Shown here: positions 28,812 through 38,674 of the stretch, piece after piece
How the letters are laid out: the number at the start of each line of letters is the position of its first letter
Position numbering within the stretch: the stretch's first letter is position 1
Origin: Methylobacillus flagellatus KT
GTDB taxonomy: Bacteria; Pseudomonadota; Gammaproteobacteria; Burkholderiales; Methylophilaceae
Length of the DNA stretch: 64,000 nucleotides
Assembly: GCF_000013705.1 (NCBI RefSeq)
Contig: NC_007947.1
Location: 1,178,001 to 1,242,000 of the forward strand
Direction: 5' to 3'
Made by a program: the position numbers and the translations under genes
Notes under the pieces: model-generated
The model's input: the letters and a program-made list of their open reading frames with translations, nothing else
Told to the model about the DNA's origin: nothing
The model's database searches: none

Positions 28812-28834
28812 AGAGGGGCGCGACGCGCCCCTCT
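28812..28834. repeat. GC-rich perfect hairpin between yfdX1 and hdeD
   Basis: Eleven-base arms (28812-28822 and 28824-28834) are perfect complements around one base. No T run follows on the minus strand, so it more likely protects or processes the operon mRNA than terminates it. Confidence 0.5.
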
Positions 28835-28853
28835 TACGCCCTATCCAGCGGTT

Positions 28854-29741
28854 TCAGAACAACTTGGACAGCTTTGCCTTGATTTCATCGAGCCAGCCTT
28901 TTCCGCCGCCTCCCCCAGCCGTCTTTTGCTTGACTTTCTTGAGTTCAGCATACAGGGGCTCAAAGTCCTTCTTCTTTCCATAGCCCAGCAGTTCTGCCAT
29001 TTCCAACTGCTGCCGCGCTTCGTTCAATAATGTCGCCAGGCGCTCATTGGACGCTTCGCTCCGCTGACCATCTTCTACCAAGGGCTCGGCGCGCTTCAGG
29101 AGCAGCTTCGCACGCAGGACGGGCAGCGGAAGCACGCTGCGCTCCTCGACCAGCGTGCTGAGCGCTGACTGCAGCGCGGCTTTGGCTTCTTCGATCTTGC
29201 CCTGATCGATCAGCGGCACGACTGCCTTCACGGCTGCGGGATAGGACGCCAGAGGGATGTTGGTGACCACGATCACGATTTCACTGGCCAGCAAAGCCAG
29301 CACGTGACGTGCCTGTTGCACCTCGCCATGTTTGAGGGCATCCAGCGCCTCGTCGATCATCGCCTCAATGGTTTCCGTGTTGGCGAACAAGTCGTGCACG
29401 ATGGTGCGCACATCAACGGGGGCCAGGGCGAGCGTGGGTTCGCGCGCGACGATCAGCTCCAGCTTTCCCGTCACTTCGGCCAGCATTGCCACTGCGCGTG
29501 CAGTGTCCTTGCCGTCAAGTGCGGCCAGCGCTGATTTGGTCAGCGCCAAGGCCGAGACGGCCTCATCGAGGACTTGTTTACGTTTGTCTGCCGCCTGCGA
29601 GTCCGTTTCTTTCTGAACCTCAGGCTGTACCTCCGTGACGACGTCAGGCTTGGCCTCTGGACTGACAGGAAGGCTGCTTACCGCGGCCTGTTCGTTTATT
29701 TCTTTGGCCGTCGCATTGGGATTCGATGTTTGCTCGTTCAT
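28854..29741 (-). CDS. yfdX1: YfdX-family protein (YfdX1)
   Basis: A 295-residue protein. After a variable charged N terminus (about 1-50, without a signal peptide) comes the helical YfdX domain: LALTKSALAALDGKDTARAVAMLAEVTGKLELIVAREP, APVDVRTIVHDLF, EIVIVVTNIPLASYPAAVKAVVPLIDQGK, ending with LYAELKKVKQKTAGGGGGKGWLDEIKAKLSKLF. YfdX proteins are stress-induced and are chaperone-like in some reports. It is the intact one of two tandem paralogues here; the other is frameshifted. Confidence 0.9.
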   Translation of the reverse strand: MNEQTSNPNATAKEINEQAAVSSLPVSPEAKPDVVTEVQPEVQKETDSQAADKRKQVLDEAVSALALTKSALAALDGKDTARAVAMLAEVTGKLELIVAREPTLALAPVDVRTIVHDLFANTETIEAMIDEALDALKHGEVQQARHVLALLASEIVIVVTNIPLASYPAAVKAVVPLIDQGKIEEAKAALQSALSTLVEERSVLPLPVLRAKLLLKRAEPLVEDGQRSEASNERLATLLNEARQQLEMAELLGYGKKKDFEPLYAELKKVKQKTAGGGGGKGWLDEIKAKLSKLF

Positions 29742-29785
29742 GGTGATATGCCTCGTATGAGTTAGTGAAAATAGGCGAATCTATT

Positions 29786-29834
29786 GGGGCTGACTGCGAA
29801 CATCGCGAGACTGACCGACCGAACAGTCGGCCCC
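29786..29834. repeat. Hairpin between yfdX2 and yfdX1
   Basis: Arms GGGGCTGACTG (29786-29796) and CAGTCGGCCCC (29824-29834) pair with one G:T, enclosing 27 nt. It fills the intergenic region between the two yfdX genes. Confidence 0.45.
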
Positions 29835-29843
29835 ATCATAACC

Positions 29844-30757
29844 TCAAAACAGCTTTTGGAGGCGCGTCTTCAACTCGTCGAACCATCCCTTGCCGCTTTT
29901 GCCACCAGCCGACTTTTGCTCAATGGACTTCACCTGATCGAAGATGGGTTTGAAGTCCTCCTTCTTGCCATAACCCAGAATTTGCGCCAGCTCGATCTCC
30001 GTGCGCACGGACGACAGCAAGGTGCTGAGCTCCTCGTTCTGCTTGGCATCGCGCTTGTCGGTCTCGGCCAGCTTTTCAGCTTTTTCCATCGCGGCTTCGG
30101 CCCGTAGCATGGGCAGAGGAAAGGCGACCGAGGTCACCACCAGCGTGTTCAGTGCTCGGGCGAGTTCCGCTTTGGCGTTGTCGATCTTGCCGCTGTCGAT
30201 GAGCCGTGCGGCCGACTTGATCGCAGCCGGGTACGTTGCCATCGGCAGGTTGTCGGTTTCGATCACGATTTCGCTGGCCAGATTGGCGACGATGGGCCGG
30301 GCCTTTTGCACCTCGCCATCACCCAACAACTCCCGAGACAACTTGACCGCTTTCTTCACCGATTCCACGTTGGCGTGGATATCGTGGGTGATGACGCGTA
30401 CATCGACCGGCGCCAAAGCAAGTTTGGCGTCGCGTGCCAATACCAGTTCCAGCTTTCCGCTGGCCAGTTCCAGCGCAGCGAGCGCCTCCTTGGTCTTCTT
30501 TGCATCAAGGAGGGTCAAAGCCTCCTGGGTCTTGGTGAGCGCCGTGATGGCGTCCTGAGTGAGCTCAGCACGCTTTTTTTCGGCTTCCCGGGCGACCTGT
30601 CATCTACCTGTGGCTGCGCCGCCTTGGATGCGGCAGAGGGTGCTGCAGCACCTGGGCTAGAACCTGCCGCCGATTGGGCCAGAGCCGGTCCGCTCAGTCC
30701 GACGACGACCGCCAGGGCAAGTGCGGAGAAGGTTGATTGGGGCTGTTTGATATTCAT
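29844..30757 (-). pseudogene. yfdX2: YfdX-family protein (YfdX2), frameshifted
   Basis: The gene starts at ATG 30757 with a clear Sec signal peptide (LALAVVVGLSGPALAQS). The first frame is lost in basic nonsense after QPQVDDR, whereas the neighbouring frame from about 30597 reads VAREAEKKRAELTQDAITAL and runs as a full YfdX domain to 29844. Restoring one base near 30598 joins the two frames. The shift is not in a homopolymer. Intact YfdX2 would be the periplasmic paralogue of YfdX1; here it is a pseudogene or carries a sequencing error. Confidence 0.8.
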
Positions 30758-30779
30758 GATCTTGGGCTCCTAATTAAAG

Positions 30780-31238
30780 TTAGTTGACTGAGATTTCAAT
30801 CTGTTTCGGTTTGGCTTGCTCGGCCTTGACAAGCCGCACTTCCAGCGCGCCGTCTTTCATCGAAGCCGTCACCTTGGTCGGATCAACGTTGTCAGGCAAG
30901 ACAAAGCTGCGCACAAAGCGGCCATACGCACGTTCGATGCGGTGGAACTTCTTGCCCTGCTCCTCTTTTTCCAGTTTGCGCTCGCCGCTGATGGTGAGCA
31001 CGCCGTTTTCCGCGCTGACGCGCACGGCATCCTTGGGGACCTACGGCAGATCCAGTTTGAGGATGAATGCGTTCTCATCCTCGCTGATGTCCACCATTGG
31101 CGCCCAGTCCGCCGTGGTCATGGCTTCGTTGCCGGTACGGGCGCCCTGTCGCTGGGGTGTCCGTCCCAACATCGTCGCCAGGCGGTCTTGCAATTCATCC
31201 AGTTCCCGGAAGGGGTCCCACGGAGTCAATGCAGACAT
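30780..31238 (-). pseudogene. hsp20: Small heat shock protein Hsp20 (locus-internal copy), interrupted by an in-frame TAG
   Basis: The frame begins at ATG 31238 (AGGAG 7 nt upstream) with SALTPWDPFRELDELQDRL and the first alpha-crystallin strands (WAPMVDISEDENAFILKLDLP). A TAG at 31041-31043 follows; the same frame goes on with VPKDAVRVSAENGVLTISGERKLEKEE and SFVLPDNVDPTKVTASMKDG to 30780. In homologues the codon after LDLP usually encodes Glu, so GAG to TAG is likely. A GTG at 31025 could restart a fragment. The alpha-crystallin domain would be split, so the chaperone is probably lost. Confidence 0.82.
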
Positions 31239-31325
31239 ATCGGTTCTCCTTGAACAATGCCGACGAATTGGATGACGCACTGAACAGAGCCGTCGGTTTA
31301 CTCTGAATGGCTCTTACTACAGTTT

Positions 31326-33143
31326 TCAGTTCCGAACAAGTCCTTGAGTCAATTGACGGATATCGCTTTCGTCGAGCGTTTCCCGCGCCAGCAGCTCGCG
31401 CGCACAGCGCTCCAGCACTTCTCGGTTGATTTCGAGAATTCGGTATGCACGATCAAACACACCCATCACGATGTCGCGGATGGCCTGATCGATGCGCGCC
31501 TGGGTCGATTCGGCCACCCGGCAGCCGCCTTGGGCCAGTTCCGGTGTATCGAGAAAGCGGGGCCGCTGCGCCTCGAAGGCGATGTAGCCCAGTCCTTCGT
31601 CCATGCCAAAGCGGGTGATCATGTCGCGGGCAATGTCGGTGGCCCGTGCGAGGTCATCGGCAGCCCCGGTGGACAGCTCGCCGAACACGAGCTTCTCGGC
31701 CGCACGACCGCCCAGCAGCACGGCGATCTTGTGTTCCAGATCGGCGCGCGTCATCAGGAAGCGGTCTTCGGTGGGGCGTTGCAGCGTGTAGCCCAGCGCG
31801 CCGATGCCGCGCGGGATGATCGAGATCTTGTGCACGGGGTCGGTGCCGGGCAGCGCCAGCGCCACCAGCGCATGGCCCATCTCGTGATAGGCCACGGTTT
31901 CCCGCTCCTTGGGATTGAGCACTCGGTTCTTCTTCTCCAGGCCCGCCACGATGCGCTCGATGGCGGCGGTGAAATCCTGCAACTCCACGGCGGACGCTTT
32001 GCGCCGGGTCGCGGCCAGCGCGGCCTCGTTGACCAGGTTCGCGAGGTCTGCACCCGAAAAGCCCGTGGTCAGCGCAGCCACCTGTTCGAGATCGATATCC
32101 TGAGCCAGCGTCACCTTCTTGACGTGGACTTTCAGGATGTCCAGCCGTCCCTTCTTGTCGGGCCGGTCCACCAGCACCTGACGGTCGAAGCGACCGGCGC
32201 GCAGCAGCGCCTGGTCGAGGATTTCGGGGCGGTTGGTGGCGGCGAGGATGATCAGCCCGACCGAGCTGTCGAAGCCGTCCATCTCCGTGAGCAGCTGGTT
32301 GAGGGTCTGCTCGCGCTCGTCATGGCCGCCGATGGGGCCGCCGATGCCGCGCGCGCGGCCCAGCGCATCGAGCTCGTCGATGAAGATGATGGCCGGCGCC
32401 TGCCCGCGGGCCTGCTCGAACAGGTCGCGCACGCGCGCTGCACCCACGCCGACGAACATCTCGACGAACTCCGAGCCTGAGATGGAAAAGAACGGTACCC
32501 CGGCCTCGCCCGCCACGGCCTTGGCCAGCAGGGTCTTGCCCGTGCCGGGCGGGCCAACCAGCAACACACCTTTCGGGATGCGCGCGCCGAGGCGGCCGTA
32601 ATCCTGCGGGTTTTTCAGGAAATCGACGATCTCAACCAACTCCGCCTTGGCTTCATCGACGCCAGCGACATCGGCAAAGGTCACGCCAGTGTTCTTCTCC
32701 ATGAATACCTTGGCACGGCTCTTGCCGATGCTCAGGAAGCCACCCATGCCCTGCTTCTCGGCGAAGCGGCGGAACAGGAAGAACCAGACGCCGAAGAAGG
32801 CCACCGCCGGCAGAATCCAGGAGAGCACATCACGCAGCCAGGTGCTTTCCACCACCCGCGCATAGGGCACGTCGTACTTGGACAGCCGCTCGGCCAGGTC
32901 GGGTTCGACACGGGTGGCCACGATGGTGGTCTTGCCCCGGCTGTCCGGCGATTTCAGGCGCCCGGTGACCGTGCGGTCCGACACCAGCACTTCGGCGACG
33001 CGCCCCTCGGCCAGCGCCTTCTCGAATTCGCTGTAGGGCACGGGCTCGACGGTCTTGGCCGCCTGCCAGTAGTTCTGCAGCGTCAGCAGCAACAGGCCGG
33101 CGACGATCCAGTAGCCAATGTTCCATTGATCTTTCTTTTCCAT
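31326..33143 (-). CDS. ftsH: ATP-dependent zinc metalloprotease FtsH (island copy)
   Basis: A 605-residue membrane AAA+ protease. Two transmembrane helices (about residues 10-26 and 107-125) flank a short periplasmic domain. The AAA module has Walker A GPPGTGKT (197-204), Walker [12 protein letters not shown] and the second region of homology [21 protein letters not shown]. The protease zinc site HEMGH is at 420-424. It is shorter at the C terminus than housekeeping FtsH. ATG 33143 (AGGAA upstream) was preferred over a TTG. Island FtsH proteins supplement membrane quality control under heat. Confidence 0.95.
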   Translation of the reverse strand: MEKKDQWNIGYWIVAGLLLLTLQNYWQAAKTVEPVPYSEFEKALAEGRVAEVLVSDRTVTGRLKSPDSRGKTTIVATRVEPDLAERLSKYDVPYARVVESTWLRDVLSWILPAVAFFGVWFFLFRRFAEKQGMGGFLSIGKSRAKVFMEKNTGVTFADVAGVDEAKAELVEIVDFLKNPQDYGRLGARIPKGVLLVGPPGTGKTLLAKAVAGEAGVPFFSISGSEFVEMFVGVGAARVRDLFEQARGQAPAIIFIDELDALGRARGIGGPIGGHDEREQTLNQLLTEMDGFDSSVGLIILAATNRPEILDQALLRAGRFDRQVLVDRPDKKGRLDILKVHVKKVTLAQDIDLEQVAALTTGFSGADLANLVNEAALAATRRKASAVELQDFTAAIERIVAGLEKKNRVLNPKERETVAYHEMGHALVALALPGTDPVHKISIIPRGIGALGYTLQRPTEDRFLMTRADLEHKIAVLLGGRAAEKLVFGELSTGAADDLARATDIARDMITRFGMDEGLGYIAFEAQRPRFLDTPELAQGGCRVAESTQARIDQAIRDIVMGVFDRAYRILEINREVLERCARELLARETLDESDIRQLTQGLVRN

Positions 33144-33170
33144 GGGCAATGTTCCTCGCAAGTCGTGCCG

Positions 33171-34601
33171 CTAGAGAATGGGGGTGAACAGACGGGCCAC
33201 CCCGTCGCGCAAGCGGATGGCCAGCGGGCGGGCGCGCAACGCCTTCGCCGATATCTCGCCCGACGCATCACGAGCGGCATCAAAAAGGGATTCCAGCCGC
33301 GTAGACAGCGCGGTGTCGTACACCTCCACATTGAACTCGAAGTTGAGGCGCAGGCTGCGCGCATCCCAATTGGCAGAACCCAGGCAGCACCACTGGCCGT
33401 CTATCAGCATCAGCTTGCTGTGGTCGAACGGGCCAGGCCGTTCGAAGATGCGTACACCGTGCTCCAGCACCTGCCAGTAGTGGGCGCGCGCGGCCCATTG
33501 CACCGTGGGATGGTCGCCGTTTGCGGGCGTCAGCACCTCGACGCGCACGCCGCGCAACGCGGCCGTGCTCAGCGCCGCGATCATCGGCTGATCGGGCACG
33601 AAGTAAGGTGTCCAGATGCGCACCGAATGCTTCGCCGCGCTCAAAGCGCCCATGAAGGTCCAGCGCATCCTGTCCAGGGCCTCATCGGGACCGGCCTCGA
33701 TGCCGCGCGCCCAAGAGGTTCCTTGCTCATCAGCCGTTGCGGGCGGTTCGCCCCAGAAACCCTTGCTGAGCCGCTCGCCCGTGGTATCGCACCAATCATC
33801 GGTGAAGCACCGCATCAGATGCGCAACCACCGGCCCGCGCAGACGAAAGTGCAAATCGTGACAGGCCTGCTCCGGCGCATCGGGCCGCCAATACGGGCTG
33901 AAGATGTTCATGCCGCCGGTGAAACCCGTCTCGCCATCGATCACCAGCAGCTTGCGGTGATTGCGCAGATGCGCGGCATGCAGGCGCGCGGGAATCAACG
34001 TCGGGTTGAACGTCGCCGCCGGAACGCCGGCGCGTTGCAAGGCGCGGTAAGCGCTGCGGGGCCTCCAGCGGGCATAGACGTCGTCGATCAGCACCCGCAC
34101 TTGCACGCCGCGCTCATGAGCCCGGCGCAGCGCATCGACGAACTGCGCCCCGATGCCTTGGCTGTCGAAGATGTACGAAGCCAGCGCGACGCTGTGCCGC
34201 GCCGACTCGATGGCAGCGAGCATGGCCGGGTAGGCCTGCTCGCCATCGACGAGCGGCTCGATGCGGTTGCCGCTGGTCAGCGACTGGCCGGTGGCACGTC
34301 CCACCAGGTGCGCCAGGCCGGCAAACGGCGCCGATACGGCCTGGGGCATCGTAGGCGCGAGGTCCTGCTGAACAGCAGGATCTGCCCCCGGGAAGAGCCG
34401 CCGCGCGCGCCGCTGGTAGCGGTTAATACCGAACAGCAAGTACAACAGCGAACCGCCCAGCGGCAACAGAGCGATCAGCAGCACCCACAGCGTGGCCGAG
34501 CGCGGGTCACGCTTGTAGATGACCGCGTGCCCCGCTGTGGGGATAGCGACCGCCAGCGACACGAGGGTGGCTGCCCATGTCAGCACGTTGGGGTCGGACA
34601 C
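33171..34601 (-). CDS. Cardiolipin synthase-like phospholipase D protein
   Basis: A 476-residue PLD-superfamily protein. Two N-terminal helices (VLTWAATLVSLAVAIPTAGHAVIY; LWVLLIALLPLGGSLLYLLFG) anchor it, and two HKD motifs follow: HLRNHRKLLVIDGE and HSKLMLIDGQWCCLGSANWD. This is the ClsA layout, implying joining of phosphatidylglycerols into cardiolipin. The start is most likely the GTG at 34601, which has GGGGAGG 5 nt upstream; the first in-frame codon of the longer frame is a poor TTG. It lies between ftsH and clpK in the same operon. Confidence 0.88.
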   Translation of the reverse strand: MSDPNVLTWAATLVSLAVAIPTAGHAVIYKRDPRSATLWVLLIALLPLGGSLLYLLFGINRYQRRARRLFPGADPAVQQDLAPTMPQAVSAPFAGLAHLVGRATGQSLTSGNRIEPLVDGEQAYPAMLAAIESARHSVALASYIFDSQGIGAQFVDALRRAHERGVQVRVLIDDVYARWRPRSAYRALQRAGVPAATFNPTLIPARLHAAHLRNHRKLLVIDGETGFTGGMNIFSPYWRPDAPEQACHDLHFRLRGPVVAHLMRCFTDDWCDTTGERLSKGFWGEPPATADEQGTSWARGIEAGPDEALDRMRWTFMGALSAAKHSVRIWTPYFVPDQPMIAALSTAALRGVRVEVLTPANGDHPTVQWAARAHYWQVLEHGVRIFERPGPFDHSKLMLIDGQWCCLGSANWDARSLRLNFEFNVEVYDTALSTRLESLFDAARDASGEISAKALRARPLAIRLRDGVARLFTPIL

Positions 34602-34618
34602 GACAGCCTCCCCATGAC

Positions 34619-37468
34619 TCAAGATTCGCCGCCCGCTGACTTCTTCTTGCGCGCAGGCTTGCTCGCGTCGCTCGGCGGCGTCTCGGCCACGTTCGCGGCA
34701 TCGGGCTTCTCAGGCTCGGCCGGCCTCGCGGGTGGCTCCTTGCGCTCGAAAATCACCCGCTCGGCCTTGTCATCCCAGCGGGCGCTGGCGTGATCGCCCT
34801 TGCCGATGCCGCCACCCAGCATCTCGCGCGCCAGAGCAGTTTCCAGCTCGCTGCGGATCAGCCGCTTGAGCTCGCGCGCGCCGAACTCGGGCTTGTAGCC
34901 TTCCTCCGCGAAGTGATCGATCAAGGTCTGATCGAAGGTCAGCGTCACGCCCTGGCTGGCGGCGTTGCGGGCCACACGATCGAGCTGCAGGCCGACGATA
35001 TGGCGGATCTCCTCCTTGCCCAGCGCATGGAAGACGATGATCTCGTCGATGCGGTTGAGGAACTCGGGGCGGAAGTGTCCGCGCAGCACGTCCATCACCT
35101 CGGCCTTGGTCTTCTCGTATTCCTCGCCGGCGGCGCCACGGGCCTTCAGCCGACGCTGGATGATGTCCGAGCCCAAGTTCGAGGTGGCGATGATGATGGT
35201 ATTGGTGAAATCCACCACCCGGCCCTTGCCGTCGGTGAGCCGCCCGTCGTCGAACACCTGCAGCAGGATGTTGTAGACGTCGGGGTGAGCCTTCTCGATC
35301 TCGTCCAGCAGCAACACGCTGTAGGGTTTGCGCCGCACCTTCTCGGTGAGCTGGCCGCCCTCGTCGTAGCCCACATAACCCGGAGGCGCCCCCACCAGGC
35401 GTGCCACGGTATGGCGTTCCCCGTACTCGGACATGTCGATGCGCAGCAGCGCACCTTCATCGCCATAGATGGACTCGGCCAGCGCCTTGGCGAGCTCGGT
35501 CTTGCCCACGCCGGTCGGCCCAAGGAACAGGAAAGTCGCCACCGGCTTGCTGCCTTCGCGCAGGCCCGCGCGCGACAACCGCACGGCATCGGCCACCGCG
35601 CGCACCGCTTCGTCCTGGCCCACCAGGCGCTCGTGCAGCCGCTGCTCCAGATGCAGCAGCTTCTCGCGTTCTTCCACCGTCAGCTCGTTGACCGGAATGC
35701 CGGTCAGGCGCGAGACGATCTGCGCGACATGCTCGGCCTTGACTTCGGCGCTGCCCGAGGCGCGCTCGCGTTCCCATTCCTCGACGAGCTTCTTGAGTTC
35801 GGCTTCCTTGGCCTCGATGCGCTTGCCAAGTTCAGCAGCCTTGTCGTACTGCTTGCGTGCCGCCACATAGTCCTGCTCACGCCGCAGCTGGTGCAGTTCG
35901 GACTCCAGCTCTTGCACCGCCACCGGGCGCGCCGTGGCCGACAGCTTCACGCGTGCGGCCGCCTGGTCGAGCAGGTCGATGGCCTTGTCAGGCAAAAAGC
36001 GCGCGGTGATGTAGCGGTCCGACAACTCGGCGGCGGCGATGATCGCATCCTCGGTGATGCTGACCTTGTGGTGCGCCTCGAAGGTGTCGCGCAGGCCGCG
36101 CAGGATCATCATGGTCTGCGCTACCGTCGGCTCGGGCACCATCACCGGCTGGAAGCGACGCTCCAGCGCGGCGTCCTTCTCGATGTACTTCTGATACTCG
36201 TTGAGCGTGGTAGCGCCGATCAGGTTCAGTTCGCCGCGCGCCATCATCGGCTTGAACACGTTGGCCACGTCCAGCCCGCCTTCGCCGCCACCCTGGCCTG
36301 CACCGACGATGGTGTGCACCTCGTCGATGAAGAGAATCAGCTCGCCCTGGTGCTCGGTCACTTCCTTGAGCACCTTCTGCACGCGCTCCTCGAACTCGCC
36401 GCGGTACTTGGCGCCGGCCACCATGGCGTTGATGTTGAGTTCGACCAGACGCTTGTCGCGCAGCGTCTCGGGCACTTCGCCGGCGACCATGCGCTGCGCC
36501 AGCCCTTCGACGATGGCGGTCTTGCCGACGCCGGGCTCGCCGATCAGCACCGGGTTGTTCTTCTTGCGCCGGGCCAGCACTTCGATGGTCGTCTCGATCT
36601 CCTGCGCGCGGCCGATGACCGGATCGAGCTTGCCCTCGCGCGCCATCTTGGTGAGGTCGCGCGAATACTTGTCGAGTTCCGGCGTGTTGGTCGGCGTCGA
36701 GGCGCGGCCATCCTCGGCCCCTTTGCCGACCACCTTGCTTACCTGCTGGCGCAGCGCTTGCGGCGTGAGGCCGTAACGGCGCAGCAGGTTGGCCGCCAAA
36801 CCTTCGCCTTCCTCGGCGAGCCCGATCAGGAAATGCTCTGGCCCGACATAAGAGTGGCCGAGTTCGTTGGAGGCCACGAAAGCACGGCTGAGCGCGTCCT
36901 TGACCCGGGGCGACACGCCGATCTCGCCCTCGAACGGCTTATCGCCGCGCTTGGCTTCGGATTCGATCTGGCGCTTGAGGTCATCGACCTTGATCTTGAA
37001 CTGCCCCAGGATGGTCTTGACCACGTCGCTGTCGGATAGCGCCAGCAGCAGGTGTTCGGTATCGACTTCGGCGCGCCCGAACTCTGCAGCGTGTCGGGCG
37101 GCCTCCTGCAATAGGGCCTCGGACTGTTCGCTGATACGGCTGGCGAGCCCACTGCCGCGACGGCGCGAGGTGCCCGTACCGGCCGGGGCGGGTTCGCCGA
37201 ACGAGGCATCGACCACCTCGTCGGTATCGGCCGCCATGGACCGCGCGTCGTCACCGATGCGGAAGAAGTCGCTGCCAAGGAAGTCTTCGAACAGCCCGCT
37301 GCGCGAGCCGAACAAGGCTTCCAGCGGTGAGACGGTGCGCTTTTGCTGGCGCACCAGTTGGCGATAGTGATCGTCACACAACAGCATGGTGCTGTGGCGA
37401 CCATTGAGATTGGCTTCCACCCGCACCGTGGCGGGCTGGCCGCAGACTTGGCATTGTTTTCTGACCAT
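34619..37468 (-). CDS. clpK: ClpK/ClpG disaggregase (HSP100)
   Basis: A 949-residue stand-alone disaggregase and hallmark of the stress-tolerance locus. It has a distinctive N-terminal Cys-rich extension (Cys6, Cys9, Cys31, His34), a Clp N domain (about 115-250), AAA1 with Walker A GEPGVGKT (310-317), a coiled-coil M domain shorter than in ClpB (about 515-570), and AAA2 with Walker A GPTGVGKT (650-657). No ClpP-binding loop is obvious. Experiments on the family show strong heat tolerance independent of DnaK. The C terminus ends in a Lys/Ser tail. Downstream genes follow after 17 nt. Confidence 0.95.
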   Translation of the reverse strand: MVRKQCQVCGQPATVRVEANLNGRHSTMLLCDDHYRQLVRQQKRTVSPLEALFGSRSGLFEDFLGSDFFRIGDDARSMAADTDEVVDASFGEPAPAGTGTSRRRGSGLASRISEQSEALLQEAARHAAEFGRAEVDTEHLLLALSDSDVVKTILGQFKIKVDDLKRQIESEAKRGDKPFEGEIGVSPRVKDALSRAFVASNELGHSYVGPEHFLIGLAEEGEGLAANLLRRYGLTPQALRQQVSKVVGKGAEDGRASTPTNTPELDKYSRDLTKMAREGKLDPVIGRAQEIETTIEVLARRKKNNPVLIGEPGVGKTAIVEGLAQRMVAGEVPETLRDKRLVELNINAMVAGAKYRGEFEERVQKVLKEVTEHQGELILFIDEVHTIVGAGQGGGEGGLDVANVFKPMMARGELNLIGATTLNEYQKYIEKDAALERRFQPVMVPEPTVAQTMMILRGLRDTFEAHHKVSITEDAIIAAAELSDRYITARFLPDKAIDLLDQAAARVKLSATARPVAVQELESELHQLRREQDYVAARKQYDKAAELGKRIEAKEAELKKLVEEWERERASGSAEVKAEHVAQIVSRLTGIPVNELTVEEREKLLHLEQRLHERLVGQDEAVRAVADAVRLSRAGLREGSKPVATFLFLGPTGVGKTELAKALAESIYGDEGALLRIDMSEYGERHTVARLVGAPPGYVGYDEGGQLTEKVRRKPYSVLLLDEIEKAHPDVYNILLQVFDDGRLTDGKGRVVDFTNTIIIATSNLGSDIIQRRLKARGAAGEEYEKTKAEVMDVLRGHFRPEFLNRIDEIIVFHALGKEEIRHIVGLQLDRVARNAASQGVTLTFDQTLIDHFAEEGYKPEFGARELKRLIRSELETALAREMLGGGIGKGDHASARWDDKAERVIFERKEPPARPAEPEKPDAANVAETPPSDASKPARKKKSAGGES

Positions 37469-37563
37469 GCTGATGCTCCTTGAGAGGACTGATTTGACGA
37501 GGCGCCGAAGGTCACGGCGCCTCGACCTTCACCTGGTTTTTTCGGAGGACGAGCCGATCGGCG

Positions 37564-38133
37564 TCAGCCGTTGATCGGGATCGAGCGCCCCTGCTTGGGC
37601 GTACTGGCCTCGCGCTTTTCCATCGTGATCGTGAGCACGCCGTTCTTGAAAGCGGCCTTGATCGTGTCCTGGTTGGCATCGGCCGGCAGGTTCAGAGCGC
37701 GCTGAAAGCTGCCGTAGGAGCGCTCCACCCGGTGGAAACCACCGTCTTTGCTTTCCTGCTCCTGACGCTTTTCACCGCGCACCAGCAGCACGTCGTTGTC
37801 GAGCGTGATCTGGATGTCCTTTTCCTCTACGCCGGGAACCTCCAAAGAAATCTTGTACTGCTTGTCGGTTTCCTGGATGTCCAGCGCCGGTTTCAGCAGG
37901 CCCGGCCACTCCGACGGCCAGCGTGGCATGGCCAGCGTCGGGAAACCGAAGCCTCGAAACGCGTCGTCGAACAGGCGATCGATCTCGCGATGCAATTGCA
38001 GGATGGGACTGACGGGCCCACCCGCCACCGGCAGGTCATTGCGCTGCACCGGCAGCGAGACAGTGCTCTGTTGTTCTTCCTGCTCCTTTTTGAACCAGTT
38101 CCAGGGAGCCAATTTCTTGAAATCAATGTCCAT
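37564..38133 (-). CDS. hsp20: Small heat shock protein Hsp20 (first chaperone gene of the locus)
   Basis: A 189-residue small Hsp. The N-terminal arm (MDIDFKKLAPWNWFKKEQEE) is followed by HREIDRLFDDAFRGFG and an intact alpha-crystallin domain from about residue 80 (LDIQETDKQYKISLEVPGVEEKDIQITL ... GVLTITMEKREA), with a C-terminal anchoring motif RSIPING. ATG 38133 has GGAGG 6 nt before it. It corresponds to sHsp20 upstream of clpK in described loci and remains intact, unlike the second copy. Confidence 0.93.
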   Translation of the reverse strand: MDIDFKKLAPWNWFKKEQEEQQSTVSLPVQRNDLPVAGGPVSPILQLHREIDRLFDDAFRGFGFPTLAMPRWPSEWPGLLKPALDIQETDKQYKISLEVPGVEEKDIQITLDNDVLLVRGEKRQEQESKDGGFHRVERSYGSFQRALNLPADANQDTIKAAFKNGVLTITMEKREASTPKQGRSIPING

Positions 38134-38165
38134 GTCATACCTCCAGAAATCAATTGAAGACTCAC

Positions 38166-38447
38166 TCAATCCGTTTGCCTGCGGCTATGGATAGCGCGCC
38201 CAGGCAACACGGGATGTTTCGCTGACTTCGGCTGCTCATCTGTGCGTATCACCTCCTTCTTTCTGCCTGCTTGGATCTGATCATTGATCCATTGATCGAT
38301 TTCACTTTGACGAAACCGCCACGTCCCGCCGAGCTTGAAGGCCGGAATTTCCCCGTGCGCGGCGAGCCGGTAAAGCGTCCGCTTGCCGACCTTTAAGTAG
38401 GTAGCCAACTCGTCGAGTGTGAAGATCGCCTGCTGGCGCGCTGTCAT
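38166..38447 (-). CDS. Helix-turn-helix regulator/excisionase-type protein
   Basis: A 93-residue DNA-binding protein. The N terminus is an excisionase-family HTH (FTLDELATYLKVGKRTLYRLAAHGEIPAFKLGGTWRFRQSEIDQWI), followed by a basic tail. It is the first gene of the locus, 32 nt before hsp20, and probably regulates the operon or assists excision. ATG 38447 is preceded by an unusual run of eight G instead of a standard Shine-Dalgarno. Confidence 0.85.
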   Translation of the reverse strand: MTARQQAIFTLDELATYLKVGKRTLYRLAAHGEIPAFKLGGTWRFRQSEIDQWINDQIQAGRKKEVIRTDEQPKSAKHPVLPGRAIHSRRQTD

Positions 38448-38510
38448 ACCCCCCCCACAAGTTCCGTCTTCGTGCAGCCTCGCTCGAGGAAGTTCTTGCA
38501 AGACTTTGCA

Positions 38511-38540
38511 ATATTTTGCGCCTAACATGCAGAAAGTCAA
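38511..38540 (-). promoter_or_regulatory. Candidate promoter of the stress-tolerance operon
   Basis: On the minus strand TTGACT (38535-38540) is followed by AT-rich CAAAATATTG; spacing is 16 or 18 bp depending on the -10 chosen. It precedes the HTH gene by about 65 nt. Two TTGCAA-like direct repeats lie just downstream. Confidence 0.4.
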
Positions 38541-38674
38541 GAGCCAACACCCAGCGATTTGCTGGCCGATTGATGTGACTCAAATCTTCAAGGACGGTAT
38601 GCCAGGGCGGGCCGGTCCGGCGCAGGGGACGGTGGGTTGATCGGGACCTTGCGGGCGCCGCCCACGGCCGCAGA

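Noticed and set aside
33126..34793. 555-codon plus-strand frame
   Set aside because: Antisense shadow of the cardiolipin-synthase-like gene.
34790..37039. 749-codon plus-strand frame
   Set aside because: Antisense shadow of clpK; long only because the GC-rich island has few stops in that frame.
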